Positions 25,483 to 33,512 of a DNA stretch of 34,931 nt are shown here, piece after piece. The translations under genes and the position numbers were made by a program. The DNA comes from Lachnospiraceae bacterium. Lineage in GTDB: Bacteria; Bacillota; Clostridia; Lachnospirales; Lachnospiraceae. The stretch is from positions 1 to 34,931 of the forward strand of contig JAGACK010000059.1 of NCBI GenBank assembly GCA_017614155.1, in the 5' to 3' direction. The notes under the pieces were generated by a model. It had not been told where the DNA came from. It made no database searches and was given only the letters and a program-made list of their open reading frames with translations. Each line of letters begins with the position of its first letter. Within the stretch, counting starts at the first letter, position 1.

Positions 25483-26343
25483 ATGGGAATAGTTGAGATC
25501 GACAATATTGCATATGAATATATCAGGCGCGATGAGGAAGGAAATGTTGAGGGCATAGTGCGCGCTATTGACGGTATAAGCCTGGATATAAAAAAGGGCG
25601 AGTTTATCAGCATACTTGGCGGGAACGGGTCAGGCAAATCGACTCTTGCCAAGCAGATAAACGCTATTCTCTACCCATGCGAAGGGACCGTGTATGTGGA
25701 CGGAAAAGACACATCCGACGAAGAAAATATCTGGGATATCAGACAGAGCGCCGGAATGGTATTTCAGAATCCGGATAACCAGATAATAGGATCGGTAGTA
25801 GAGGAGGATGTGGGATTCGGTCCGGAAAATATGGGCATCCCCACTCCCGAGATCATAGAAAGGGTAAATGAGGCCCTGAAGACCCTCAGGATGTATGAAT
25901 ACAGGAAGCATTCACCGAACAGGCTTTCCGGCGGACAGAAACAGAGAGTAGCCATTGCCGGAGTCGTTGCCATGCATCCAAAATGCATCATAATGGATGA
26001 GTCTACGGCCATGCTGGATCCGATAGGCAGGAAAGAGGTCATCCGCGCAGCAAGGGCTCTTAATGATGTCGAGAAAGTAACTATCATACTCATCACTCAT
26101 TATATGGAAGAGACGATCTATTCCGACAGGATAGTCGTAATGGACAAGGGCAGGGTGGCAATGACCGGAACTCCGAAAGAGATCTTTTCACGGGTCGACG
26201 AGCTAAAAAAACTGAGACTTTCTGTTCCGCAGTCAACAGCCCTGGCATATGAACTGAAGAAAAGGGGCGTCAGACTCGGAGAGGGCATCCTTTCCGGAAA
26301 GGAGCTGGTGACTGCGCTATGTCGATCATATGCGACCATGTAA
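25483..26343 (+). CDS. ecfA1: ECF transporter ATPase A1
   Basis: 286 residues. ABC ATPase motifs are all present: Walker A GGNGSGKST (46-54), Q-loop FQNPDNQ (94-100), signature LSGGQKQR (148-155), Walker B IIMDEST with catalytic E173, and a switch His in LITHYM. The Q-loop sequence and MDESTAMLDPIGR are typical of EcfA1. With EcfA2 and EcfT it forms the shared energy module that powers different vitamin- and metal-binding S components encoded elsewhere. The N-terminus has a longer loop (RRDEEGNVEG). ATG follows AAGGA by about eight bases. Confidence 0.96.
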   Translation: MGIVEIDNIAYEYIRRDEEGNVEGIVRAIDGISLDIKKGEFISILGGNGSGKSTLAKQINAILYPCEGTVYVDGKDTSDEENIWDIRQSAGMVFQNPDNQIIGSVVEEDVGFGPENMGIPTPEIIERVNEALKTLRMYEYRKHSPNRLSGGQKQRVAIAGVVAMHPKCIIMDESTAMLDPIGRKEVIRAARALNDVEKVTIILITHYMEETIYSDRIVVMDKGRVAMTGTPKEIFSRVDELKKLRLSVPQSTALAYELKKRGVRLGEGILSGKELVTALCRSYATM

Positions 26344-27167
26344 ACTATATCTACAGCAGGGGCACTTCGGATGAGATACATGCATTAAAGGATGTATGTT
26401 TCAAGATAGAAGATGGGGAATTCATCGGTATAATAGGAGCGACAGGATCCGGAAAATCCACGCTCATACAGCACCTGAACGGACTTTTAAAGGCGACATC
26501 AGGTCATATTTATATCAACGGCGAAGATATTTATGACAGCGATTACAGTCTGAAGAAACTTCGCAGCAGGGTCGGTCTGGTCTTTCAGTATCCCGAGCAT
26601 CAGCTGTTTGAGGAGACCGTGTTAAAGGATGTTTGCTTTGGGCCCAAAAATCAGGGGCTGACTTCCACAGAATCACAGATGCGCGCTTATGAGGCTCTGG
26701 AGAATGTGAAAATGGGAGAAGACTGCTATGATGTTTCCCCTTTTGATCTGTCCGGCGGACAGAAAAGGAGAGTGGCGATAGCGGGCGTTCTTGCCATGAA
26801 GCCGGAAGTACTGATACTCGATGAGCCTACGGCAGGACTTGATCCCGAGGGAAGAGAAGAGATACTGCATCTGCTGAAAAGCCTTCATGACGAACAGGGC
26901 ATAACGATAATACTCGTATCCCACAGCATGGAGGATATGGCTGACTATGCCGAAAGACTGCTGGTGATGGACAAAGGCAGCCTCATCATGAACGGAAGTC
27001 CGAGGGAAATATTTCAAAACTCCGCAATACTTGAAGAAATAGGGCTGTCAGTTCCCCAGGTAACAGGGGTTTTGCGTGAGATGAGACAAAAAGGATTTGA
27101 TGTGGACATCTCAGCCACAACGATAGAAGAAGCAGCAGACAGTATCATGAGGGCGCTTGGCTTATGA
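26319..27167 (+). CDS. ecfA2: ECF transporter ATPase A2
   Basis: 282 residues with Walker A GATGSGKST (40-48), Q-loop FQYPEHQLF, signature LSGGQKRR and Walker B LILDEPTAGLDP. FQYPEHQLF marks the A2 partner, so the pair here gives the usual asymmetric A1/A2 heterodimer. It overlaps the end of ecfA1 by 25 bases in another frame; the ATG is preferred because the homology starts right there (SIICDHVNYIY). AAAGGAG lies about 14 bases upstream, within ecfA1. Confidence 0.96.
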   Translation: MSIICDHVNYIYSRGTSDEIHALKDVCFKIEDGEFIGIIGATGSGKSTLIQHLNGLLKATSGHIYINGEDIYDSDYSLKKLRSRVGLVFQYPEHQLFEETVLKDVCFGPKNQGLTSTESQMRAYEALENVKMGEDCYDVSPFDLSGGQKRRVAIAGVLAMKPEVLILDEPTAGLDPEGREEILHLLKSLHDEQGITIILVSHSMEDMADYAERLLVMDKGSLIMNGSPREIFQNSAILEEIGLSVPQVTGVLREMRQKGFDVDISATTIEEAADSIMRALGL

Positions 27168-27970
27168 TCAGAGATATAACAATCGGTCAGTATTATCAGA
27201 CAGATTCTGTTCTGCACAGGCTGGATCCGAGAGACAAGCTGGCCGGAACACTTATTTTTATCATATCGCTTTTTGTTGCAAAAAATGTTACTTCCTATGC
27301 GGTCGCAACGGCATTCCTGATAGCGGTCATTCTTCTTTCAAAAGTTCCCATGAGCTTTATACTCAGGGGGATGAAGGCTGTTGTTATTATTTTGCTCATA
27401 ACGGTGCTGTTCAATCTTTTTCTGACTCCGGGGATAACATTTGTTTCCTTCTGGAAGATACGGATAACCTATGAGGGGATGAAGACTGCGGCATATACGG
27501 CAGTCAGGCTCACATATCTCATAATCGGGTCATCGCTGATGACGCTTACTACCACACCGAACAACCTGACGGACGGGCTGGAGAGCCTGATGAAGCCGCT
27601 GGGTGTATTCAGAGTGCCCGTGCATGAGATAGCCATGATGATGTCGATCGCCCTCAGGTTCATACCGATACTGATGGAGGAGACGGACAAGATCATGAAG
27701 GCCCAGCTTTCAAGAGGAGCGGATTTTGAAAGCGGAGGCCTCATCAAAAGATCAAAAGCCCTGATACCGCTGCTGGTACCGCTGTTCGTTTCCGCTTTCA
27801 GGCGCGCAAACGACCTTGCCATGGCGATGGAAGCCAGATGCTATCACGGAGGAAAGGGCAGAACAAAGATGAAGCCTCTGGTATACAGGGGATCGGATTA
27901 TATCGCCTACGCAGTTATTATCATGTATTTTGTGCTCATAGTCATAGCGCAGAGAGTTGGTATGCTTTGA
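27164..27970 (+). CDS. ecfT: ECF transporter transmembrane component EcfT
   Basis: 268 residues with about five or six membrane helices and the coupling-helix motifs AQLSRGADFESGG and MEARCYHGGKG, equivalent to the paired Ala-Arg-Gly motifs by which EcfT contacts the two ATPases. It starts within the ecfA2 stop (ATGA). The opening IGQYYQTDSVLHRLDPRDKL is standard for EcfT. No S component lies next to it, consistent with a shared (group II) energy module. Confidence 0.95.
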   Translation: MIRDITIGQYYQTDSVLHRLDPRDKLAGTLIFIISLFVAKNVTSYAVATAFLIAVILLSKVPMSFILRGMKAVVIILLITVLFNLFLTPGITFVSFWKIRITYEGMKTAAYTAVRLTYLIIGSSLMTLTTTPNNLTDGLESLMKPLGVFRVPVHEIAMMMSIALRFIPILMEETDKIMKAQLSRGADFESGGLIKRSKALIPLLVPLFVSAFRRANDLAMAMEARCYHGGKGRTKMKPLVYRGSDYIAYAVIIMYFVLIVIAQRVGML

Positions 27971-28731
27971 GAAGGATATTGCTGCAGGTCGCGTACGACG
28001 GAACAGATTATCACGGATTTGCCCTTCAGGACAATGTGCCGACCATAGAAGGCGAGCTGAACAGGGTAATCAGTGATCTTGAGGGCAGGCAGATCGAGGT
28101 CATCGGCGCGAGCCGGACTGATGCGGGTGTTCATGCAAAAAAGAACATAGCGGTATATGACAGCTTCATGAACATAGAACCGGAAAAAGTGTCCGGGGCC
28201 TTAAATGCCAGACTGCCGGATGATATAAGGATAAGGGGATCATTTGGCGTAAGGGATGATTTCCATCCCAGAAAATGCAGCTGCATCAAAACCTATGTAT
28301 ATACCATAATAAATGACAGATATGATATCCCCACAAGGAGCAGATATGCGTGTTTCGTTCCCGTCCCTCTTGATGCCGGAAAAATGGATGAGGGTTCAAA
28401 GGCTCTTCTTGGTGAACACGATTTCAAAAGCTTCTGCTCGGTGCACACACAGGCTGAAAGCACAGTCAGGACTGTCACGGATATAGGTGTGGAACGCAGG
28501 GAAAATGAAATTGTCATCTGCGTAAAGGGCACGGGATTTCTGTACAATATGGTAAGGATCATAGCAGGGACTCTCATTGAAGTCGGCAGAGGAAAGATAC
28601 AGCCGGGAGAGGTAAAAGAGATCCTGGATGCGGCAGACAGGCGCAAGGCAGGTCCGACGGCAAAGCCCCGGGGTCTGTGCCTTGAAGATATCAGATTCAT
28701 GGATGAAGATCATACAGGAGAACCGATATGA
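27967..28731 (+). CDS. truA: tRNA pseudouridine synthase A (positions 38-40)
   Basis: 254 residues. RRILLQVAYDGTDYHGF is the TruA opening and ASRTDAGVHA carries the catalytic D52; FLYNMVRIIAGTLIEVGRG and PRGLCLEDI follow. It makes pseudouridine at positions 38-40 of many tRNAs. I choose the TTG overlapping the ecfT stop, since homology starts at once after it; a TTG at 27979 with GAGAAGG just before is the alternative. The ribosome site is weak in either case, suggesting coupling to ecfT. TruA behind ecfT is a conserved clostridial arrangement. Confidence 0.93.
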   Translation: MRRILLQVAYDGTDYHGFALQDNVPTIEGELNRVISDLEGRQIEVIGASRTDAGVHAKKNIAVYDSFMNIEPEKVSGALNARLPDDIRIRGSFGVRDDFHPRKCSCIKTYVYTIINDRYDIPTRSRYACFVPVPLDAGKMDEGSKALLGEHDFKSFCSVHTQAESTVRTVTDIGVERRENEIVICVKGTGFLYNMVRIIAGTLIEVGRGKIQPGEVKEILDAADRRKAGPTAKPRGLCLEDIRFMDEDHTGEPI

Positions 28732-29660
28732 AAACAGCAGTGCTCATACCATGTTATAACGAAGAGACAACCATAGAAGCTGTCATAAAGGATTTCAAAA
28801 AGGAACTGCCCGATGCGGATATCTATGTTTATGATAATAACTGCACCGATGATACGGCAAAGATAGCAGCAGCGGCCGGAGCCATAGTCAGGAAAGAGGA
28901 AAGACAGGGCAAAGGGAATGTCATCAGGAGCATGTTCCGAAATATCGAGGCGGACTGCTATATCATGGCGGACGGAGACGATACATACCCCGCCTCCTTT
29001 GCGCCGGCATTCCGGGATATGGTCCTGAATGAAAATGTCGACATGGTCATAGGCGACAGACTGTCGTCCACTTATTTTTCCGAAAACAAAAGGCCCTTTC
29101 ACAATTTCGGCAACAGGCTCGTCAGGGATCTGATAAACAGTCTGTTTGATTCAGATATCAGGGATATAATGACCGGAGCCAGGGCTTTTTCCAGGGATTT
29201 CGTAAAGTCCTTTGCCATCATGAGCGAAGGCTTTGAGATCGAGACCGAGATGACGGTCTTTGCGCTGGACAACCGGATGAAGATAAGGGAAGTACCCGTT
29301 GAATACAGGGACAGGAAGGAAGGGTCAAGTTCCAAGCTCAACACATTTTCAGACGGGTTCAAGGTAATAAAGACGATATTCACGCTGTTGCGCGACTTAA
29401 GGCCCATGAGGTTCTTTGGCTGGCTTGGAGGGCTGTTCATCCTGGTCGGACTGGTATTTTTCATTCCGATCATATCAGAGTACCTTATTACCGGGATGGT
29501 GCCCAGATTCCCGACCCTCATAGTGATATCCGCTGCCTGGATTATCGGGATAATAAGCATTTTCTGCGGACTGATTCTGACGGTAATAAAAAATCAGTCA
29601 AAAAAAGAATTTGAAAGATATCTGAACCTTTTGCACTCCGGAAGATCGGCAGACTATTGA
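28728..29660 (+). CDS. family 2 glycosyltransferase with two C-terminal membrane helices
   Basis: 310 residues. The GT2 fold is plain: TAVLIPCYNEETTIEAVI at the start, VYDNNCTDDT as the nucleotide loop, DGDDTYPA (D82, D84, D85) as the metal-binding motif, and an acceptor-side ETEMTVFAL. Two hydrophobic segments lie near the end (about 226-248 and 258-282). This matches dolichol-phosphate-mannose-synthase-like enzymes that move sugar to a polyprenyl phosphate at the inner membrane. Sugar and acceptor cannot be read from sequence. It overlaps truA by ATGA, and its stop lies inside the -35 of the rplM promoter. Confidence 0.88.
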   Translation: MKTAVLIPCYNEETTIEAVIKDFKKELPDADIYVYDNNCTDDTAKIAAAAGAIVRKEERQGKGNVIRSMFRNIEADCYIMADGDDTYPASFAPAFRDMVLNENVDMVIGDRLSSTYFSENKRPFHNFGNRLVRDLINSLFDSDIRDIMTGARAFSRDFVKSFAIMSEGFEIETEMTVFALDNRMKIREVPVEYRDRKEGSSSKLNTFSDGFKVIKTIFTLLRDLRPMRFFGWLGGLFILVGLVFFIPIISEYLITGMVPRFPTLIVISAAWIIGIISIFCGLILTVIKNQSKKEFERYLNLLHSGRSADY

Positions 29661-29686
29661 CATTTTCGGGGTTTGTAGTGTAAAAT
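29657..29686 (+). promoter_or_regulatory. rplM-rpsI promoter
   Basis: A perfect -35 TTGACA (29657-29662) and TAAAAT (29681-29686) with an 18-base spacer. The -35 overlaps the stop codon of the glycosyltransferase gene, so the ribosomal pair has its own start despite the tight spacing. Confidence 0.85.
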
Positions 29687-29693
29687 ATCTCTT

Positions 29694-29758
29694 CGCACGA
29701 GTCACAGCCCCGATTTGTGCGCAGAAACATTGGATTATATCTGATTTGGAGGATAGAA
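29694..29758 (+). promoter_or_regulatory. candidate L13 leader RNA
   Basis: Right after the promoter, CGCAC (29694-29698) pairs with GTGCG (29717-29721) around an 18-base loop containing CACAGCCCCG. About 35 bases later comes the TTGGAGG ribosome site. Firmicute rplM genes often have a small autoregulatory leader (L13 leader family); this hairpin is in the right place, but I could not compare it with the family model. Confidence 0.5.
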
Positions 29759-30187
29759 ATGGATACTTATATGGCAAGTGCATCTTCCATTGAAAGGAAA
29801 TGGTATGTGGTAGACGCCGAGGGCCAGACCCTGGGCCGCCTTGCAGCGGGCGTTGCATCCGTTCTGCGCGGAAAGAACAAGCCCACCTTCACGCCTTTCC
29901 TCGACACGGGAGATTATGTGATCATAATAAATGCGGAAAAGATAAAGGTAACAGGAAAGAAGCTCGATCAGAAGATATACATGACCCATTCGGATTATGT
30001 AGGCGGAGTCAGGAAGGAAACCCTGAAGACAAAGCTTGCTAAAAAGCCCGAGCAGGTCATAGAGCTTGCAGTCAAGGGAATGCTTCCGAAGGGACCCCTG
30101 GGCAGACAGATGTTCAGGAAACTTTTTGTATATGCCGGTCCCGAGCACAAGCATGCTGCACAGAAGCCGGAAGAGCTTAAGTTCTGA
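29759..30187 (+). CDS. rplM: 50S ribosomal protein L13
   Basis: 142 residues beginning [44 protein letters not shown] and [30 protein letters not shown] are the L13 signatures. It is an early 23S rRNA-binding protein. The ATG directly follows TTGGAGGATAGAA; an in-frame start at 29717 would fall in the leader hairpin and is rejected. Paired with rpsI, as in nearly all bacteria. Confidence 0.98.
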   Translation: MDTYMASASSIERKWYVVDAEGQTLGRLAAGVASVLRGKNKPTFTPFLDTGDYVIIINAEKIKVTGKKLDQKIYMTHSDYVGGVRKETLKTKLAKKPEQVIELAVKGMLPKGPLGRQMFRKLFVYAGPEHKHAAQKPEELKF

Positions 30188-30207
30188 GTTTATAGGAGGA
30201 AAAGAAA

Positions 30208-30618
30208 TTGGCTGCAAAAAAAGCAAAAGTTACGGATAGATATTACGGCACCGGCAGGAGGAAGAAATCAGTTGCCAGAGTATATCTGCTTCCCGGTGAC
30301 GGAAAGATCACGATCAACAAGCGTGACATAGATGATTATTTCGGAATGGAAACACTGAAGACCATAGTTCGTCAGCCTCTTGTTGCTACATCAACAGTCG
30401 GAAAATATGACGTACAGGTCAATGTATTTGGAGGAGGATATACCGGACAGGCAGGAGCTATCCGCCACGGCATTTCCAGAGCTCTTACCCAGATTGATGA
30501 TGAGTACCGCCCCATCCTCAAAAAGGAAGGATTTCTCACCAGAGATCCCCGTATGAAGGAAAGGAAGAAGTACGGTCTCAAGGGAGCAAGAAGAGCTCCA
30601 CAGTTTTCAAAGAGGTAA
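30208..30618 (+). CDS. rpsI: 30S ribosomal protein S9
   Basis: 136 residues from TTG, nine bases after [49 protein letters not shown] and the invariant C-terminal tail ([11 protein letters not shown]), which reaches the P-site tRNA, identify it. The start gives [16 protein letters not shown], a short lysine-rich lead. The stop is followed without a gap by a large palindromic element. Confidence 0.97.
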   Translation: MAAKKAKVTDRYYGTGRRKKSVARVYLLPGDGKITINKRDIDDYFGMETLKTIVRQPLVATSTVGKYDVQVNVFGGGYTGQAGAIRHGISRALTQIDDEYRPILKKEGFLTRDPRMKERKKYGLKGARRAPQFSKR

Positions 30619-30778
30619 GGATTACTGCGAATTGCAGTATATGGAAGGAGTTCCCGAGCTTGCTCGAGGAACTCTTTTCATATACTGCAATTCATTGGAA
30701 GACAGGAAATGACCGAGGAAAATGCGAAGCATTTTTCGAGGTTGTTTCCTGTATTCGCAGTAATCCGTATTCCAATGA
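30619..30778 (+). repeat. nested palindromic element after rpsI
   Basis: The outer pair is GGATTACTGCGAAT (30619-30632) and its exact complement at 30753-30766. Inside, 30629-30693 forms a hairpin of 30 pairs: 15 perfect, then 11 with two G-T pairs, a single bulged A, and four more closing a CTTG tetraloop. A second hairpin, 30702-30752, has ACAGGAAA/TTTCCTGT, a tandem G-A mismatch and a GAA loop. A further pair, TCATTGGAA (30692-30700) with TTCCAATGA (30770-30778), conflicts with the outer stem. No T run, so not a simple terminator. No ORF fits. Function is unknown. Confidence 0.75.
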
Positions 30779-30786
30779 CACACACA

Positions 30787-30815
30787 TTGCAACGTATTGC
30801 TATATTTGCTACACT
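30787..30815 (+). promoter_or_regulatory. promoter of the GH5-HerA-like-XpaC operon
   Basis: TTGCAA (30787-30792) and TACACT (30810-30815) with a 17-base spacer, directly after the palindromic element and about 50 bases before the GH5 start. The -35 equals that of the S10 promoter. Confidence 0.6.
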
Positions 30816-30865
30816 AAAGATTGGTGCTGTTGGGAAGTACCTTATTAATCATGGGGGATACAATT

Positions 30866-31894
30866 ATGAAAAAGATGACAGGCTGGGAGCATGGTGTAAA
30901 TTTCGGCGGATGGCTTTCACAGAGTGATCATACAAAGGAAAGGTATGACACCTTTATAAAGGCTGATGATTTCAAGATCGTAAAGGAATGGGGCGTCGAC
31001 CATGTCAGGATCCCGGTGGATTACGATCTGGTAGAGGACAAAGAAGGAAACTACAAAGAAGAAGGCTTTTCTTATATTCAGATGGCAATAGATGAATGCA
31101 AAAAGAACGGTCTGAATATGATCCTGGATCTCCACAGGACCTTTGGTTATTCATTTGACGAAAATCACGGCGAAAGAGGTTTTTTTGACAGCAGGGAGTA
31201 TCAGGAGCGTTTCTACAGGCTCTGGGAGGAATTCGCAAAAAGATTTGCATCCTGCAAAGAGATGCTGCTCTTTGAGCTGCTGAACGAGGTCACAAAGAGC
31301 GCCTACAAGGATAAATGGAATCAGATCAGCGACACATGCATACGAAGGATCAGAAAGATCTCGCCCGATATAGGGATAATCGTGGGAGGCTATCATTATA
31401 ATAACATAGCATCGCTCCCGTCACTCTATCCTCCTCAGGATGATAATATAATATATACCTTCCATTTTTATGAACCCATAATCCTGACGCATCAGGGAGC
31501 TGCATGGATAGAGAGAATGGATACATCCTTCAGGATCGGCGCAGATGCATCATACAAAGAGATGGCGGAGGCTACCAGGAAGTATGTCGATCCTGATTTC
31601 GAAGGCTTTCCGGGAATGGATCAGGACGCATCGGTCTCTGAAGAGTTCTTCGAAAAGAAATTTGAAAAAGCGGTTGCTCTTGCAGAGGAGAGAGGCACGG
31701 CGCTTTACTGCGGAGAATACGGGGTGATCGATCTGGCAGGACCGGATGTCGCCATCAAATGGTATCGTCTTATCAGCAGAGCATTTGAAAAATACGGGAT
31801 AGGCAGAGCAGCCTGGAACTATAAGCAGATGGATTTCGGGATAGACGAGCCCTACATGGAGGGTATCAGGGACGAAGTGATAAAGCTGCTTTAA
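30866..31894 (+). CDS. GH5-type glycoside hydrolase without signal peptide
   Basis: 342 residues. HGVNFGGWLSQ opens the (beta/alpha)8 barrel; LFELLNEV carries the acid/base E141 (N140 before it), FHFYEP has H200 and Y202, YCGEYG the nucleophile E284, and AAWNYKQMDFG W317, all as in family 5. Such enzymes cut beta-glucans, mannans or related glycans. No signal peptide or anchor is visible, so it should work in the cytoplasm, probably on imported oligosaccharides. ATG at 30866 follows GGGGG by eight bases and lies after the promoter; an in-frame TTG at 30821 lies only six bases after the -10 and is rejected. Substrate unknown. Confidence 0.87.
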   Translation: MKKMTGWEHGVNFGGWLSQSDHTKERYDTFIKADDFKIVKEWGVDHVRIPVDYDLVEDKEGNYKEEGFSYIQMAIDECKKNGLNMILDLHRTFGYSFDENHGERGFFDSREYQERFYRLWEEFAKRFASCKEMLLFELLNEVTKSAYKDKWNQISDTCIRRIRKISPDIGIIVGGYHYNNIASLPSLYPPQDDNIIYTFHFYEPIILTHQGAAWIERMDTSFRIGADASYKEMAEATRKYVDPDFEGFPGMDQDASVSEEFFEKKFEKAVALAEERGTALYCGEYGVIDLAGPDVAIKWYRLISRAFEKYGIGRAAWNYKQMDFGIDEPYMEGIRDEVIKLL

Positions 31895-31905
31895 CAGGAG
31901 GACAT

Positions 31906-33447
31906 ATGTACAGGGATCAGAAGATTTATATCGCAAAAAACGGAGACGGTGAAGAGATAACGATGAATCCGTCCATGGCAAACAGGCACGGACTTATAGC
32001 GGGAGCTACGGGTACAGGAAAAACAGTCACCCTGAAGGTCATGGCAGAGTCTTTTTCGGCAATGGGTGTTCCTGTTTTTGTTTCCGATGTAAAGGGGGAT
32101 CTGGCGGGATGCTGCCTGCCGGGAAAAGAAAGCGATGACATGAAGGAAAGGATCAACAGGTTCGGCCTTTCCGAAACAGACTTTTCCTTCAAAGGATACC
32201 CCGTGGCTTTTTGGGATATATACGGAAAGAAAGGGATACAGCTTCGGACAACCATATCTGAGATGGGACCTTTGCTCCTTTCGAGGATAATGTCCTTAAA
32301 CGAGACGCAGAGCGAGATACTGAATGTGGTCTTTAAGATCGCGGATGATGAGGGACTTCTCCTTATCGATACAAAAGACCTGAAGGCCATGCTGAACTAT
32401 GTCAGTGAGAATAATAAAAGCTATGAGGCAGAATACGGGAAGATGAGCGGAGTATCGATCTCAGCCATAATAAGATCCGTGGTCAGTCTCGAGACAGCCG
32501 GAGGAGATATGTTCTTTGGAGAACCGGCGGTCAATATCACGGATATGTTTGCGCTATCGGACGGCAAAGGCGTGATAAACATTCTCGACAGTACGAGCCT
32601 CATAAACGACGGAGTCCTGTATTCCACCTTCCTTCTGTATATGATGTCCGAGCTTTTTGAGACATTGCCGGAAGTGGGAGATATGGACAAGCCGAAGATG
32701 GTCTTTTTCTTTGACGAGGCGCATCTTCTTTTCAGCGGGGCATCAAAGGCATTTCTTGACAAGATAGAGCAGGTAGTGAAGCTCATCAGATCCAAAGGGG
32801 TGGGTATCTATTTCATAACCCAGAACCCGAAGGATATACCCGGGGGAGTGCTTGCCCAGCTTGGGAACAAGGTGCAGCACGGCCTCCATGCATATACTCC
32901 CGCGGAGCAGAAGGGCATAAAAGCGGCAGCGGAAGGATTCAGGGAAAACCCGCAGTTTGATACACAGGAAGCCATAAAGGAACTTGGCACCGGCGAAGCA
33001 GTCATATCTTTTCTTGACGAAAAGGGTGTTCCGGGAATTGCTCAAAGGGTATTCATTCTTCCTCCCGAAAGCCTCATGGGAAGCATAGATGACACAGAAA
33101 GAGACAGACGGATAAAGGAAAACATACTCTACTCCAAATACGCAAATGCCACGGATCCCGATTCAGCCTATGAATTCCTCTTAAGGAAGGGACTTGAAAA
33201 AGAAGAGGCTGCCGAAAATGAAAAACAGATGGCAGCCCAGTCGAAGAGGGCATCAAAGGAAAAAGAAGCCCAGACCCGTCAGGCAAAAAGAGCAGCAAAG
33301 TCTCTCGGCACAACGGTCGCGGGAACGGTCGGGCGCGAGGTTGGAAAGAGTGTCGGGAAGAGCTTCGGATCCTTCGGAAAGACACTGGGAGGAAATGTCG
33401 GAGCCAGCCTTGGCAGAGGCATACTAAGCACATTGTTCAAAATGTAA
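31906..33447 (+). CDS. HerA-like P-loop ATPase (DUF853 / YjgR type)
   Basis: 513 residues. Walker A GATGTGKT (33-40), a Walker B FFFDEAH (D270, E271) and ITQNPKDIPGGVLAQLGNKVQHGLHAYTP match the HerA/FtsK-superfamily proteins called DUF853 or YjgR. The C-terminus is a lysine/alanine-rich, probably coiled stretch followed by a small-residue repeat (GREVGKSVGKSFGSFGKTLGG, about 475-500), which is usual in this family. HerA relatives move DNA; what YjgR-type proteins do is unknown. It starts 11 bases after the GH5 stop with AGGAGG in the gap, so it is in the same operon though unrelated in function. Confidence 0.85.
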   Translation: MYRDQKIYIAKNGDGEEITMNPSMANRHGLIAGATGTGKTVTLKVMAESFSAMGVPVFVSDVKGDLAGCCLPGKESDDMKERINRFGLSETDFSFKGYPVAFWDIYGKKGIQLRTTISEMGPLLLSRIMSLNETQSEILNVVFKIADDEGLLLIDTKDLKAMLNYVSENNKSYEAEYGKMSGVSISAIIRSVVSLETAGGDMFFGEPAVNITDMFALSDGKGVINILDSTSLINDGVLYSTFLLYMMSELFETLPEVGDMDKPKMVFFFDEAHLLFSGASKAFLDKIEQVVKLIRSKGVGIYFITQNPKDIPGGVLAQLGNKVQHGLHAYTPAEQKGIKAAAEGFRENPQFDTQEAIKELGTGEAVISFLDEKGVPGIAQRVFILPPESLMGSIDDTERDRRIKENILYSKYANATDPDSAYEFLLRKGLEKEEAAENEKQMAAQSKRASKEKEAQTRQAKRAAKSLGTTVAGTVGREVGKSVGKSFGSFGKTLGGNVGASLGRGILSTLFKM

Positions 33448-33450
33448 AGA

Positions 33451-33493
33451 CTGTCCCGGAAATGATTTTGGGCATGCCATTCCGGAAGGACAG
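33451..33493 (+). promoter_or_regulatory. hairpin between the ATPase and XpaC-like genes
   Basis: CTGTCC and CGGAA (33451-33461) pair with TTCCG (33480-33484) and GGACAG (33488-33493), 11 pairs with a three-base bulge; GGCATGCC in the loop is a palindrome. An early ATG of the next gene (33462) lies in this structure, which argues for the later start. No T run. Confidence 0.5.
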
Positions 33494-33512
33494 CAGTTTA
33501 TATGGTAAAAAG

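Noticed and set aside
30619-30778. Rho-independent terminator for rpsI
   Set aside because: The hairpins are strong but neither is followed by a T-run; the longest nearby (TTTT, TTTTT) lie within stems. Termination there stays possible but is not shown.
30660-30927. Short plus-strand ORFs across the palindromic element
   Set aside because: They run through the hairpins, have no ribosome site and no recognisable protein pattern.
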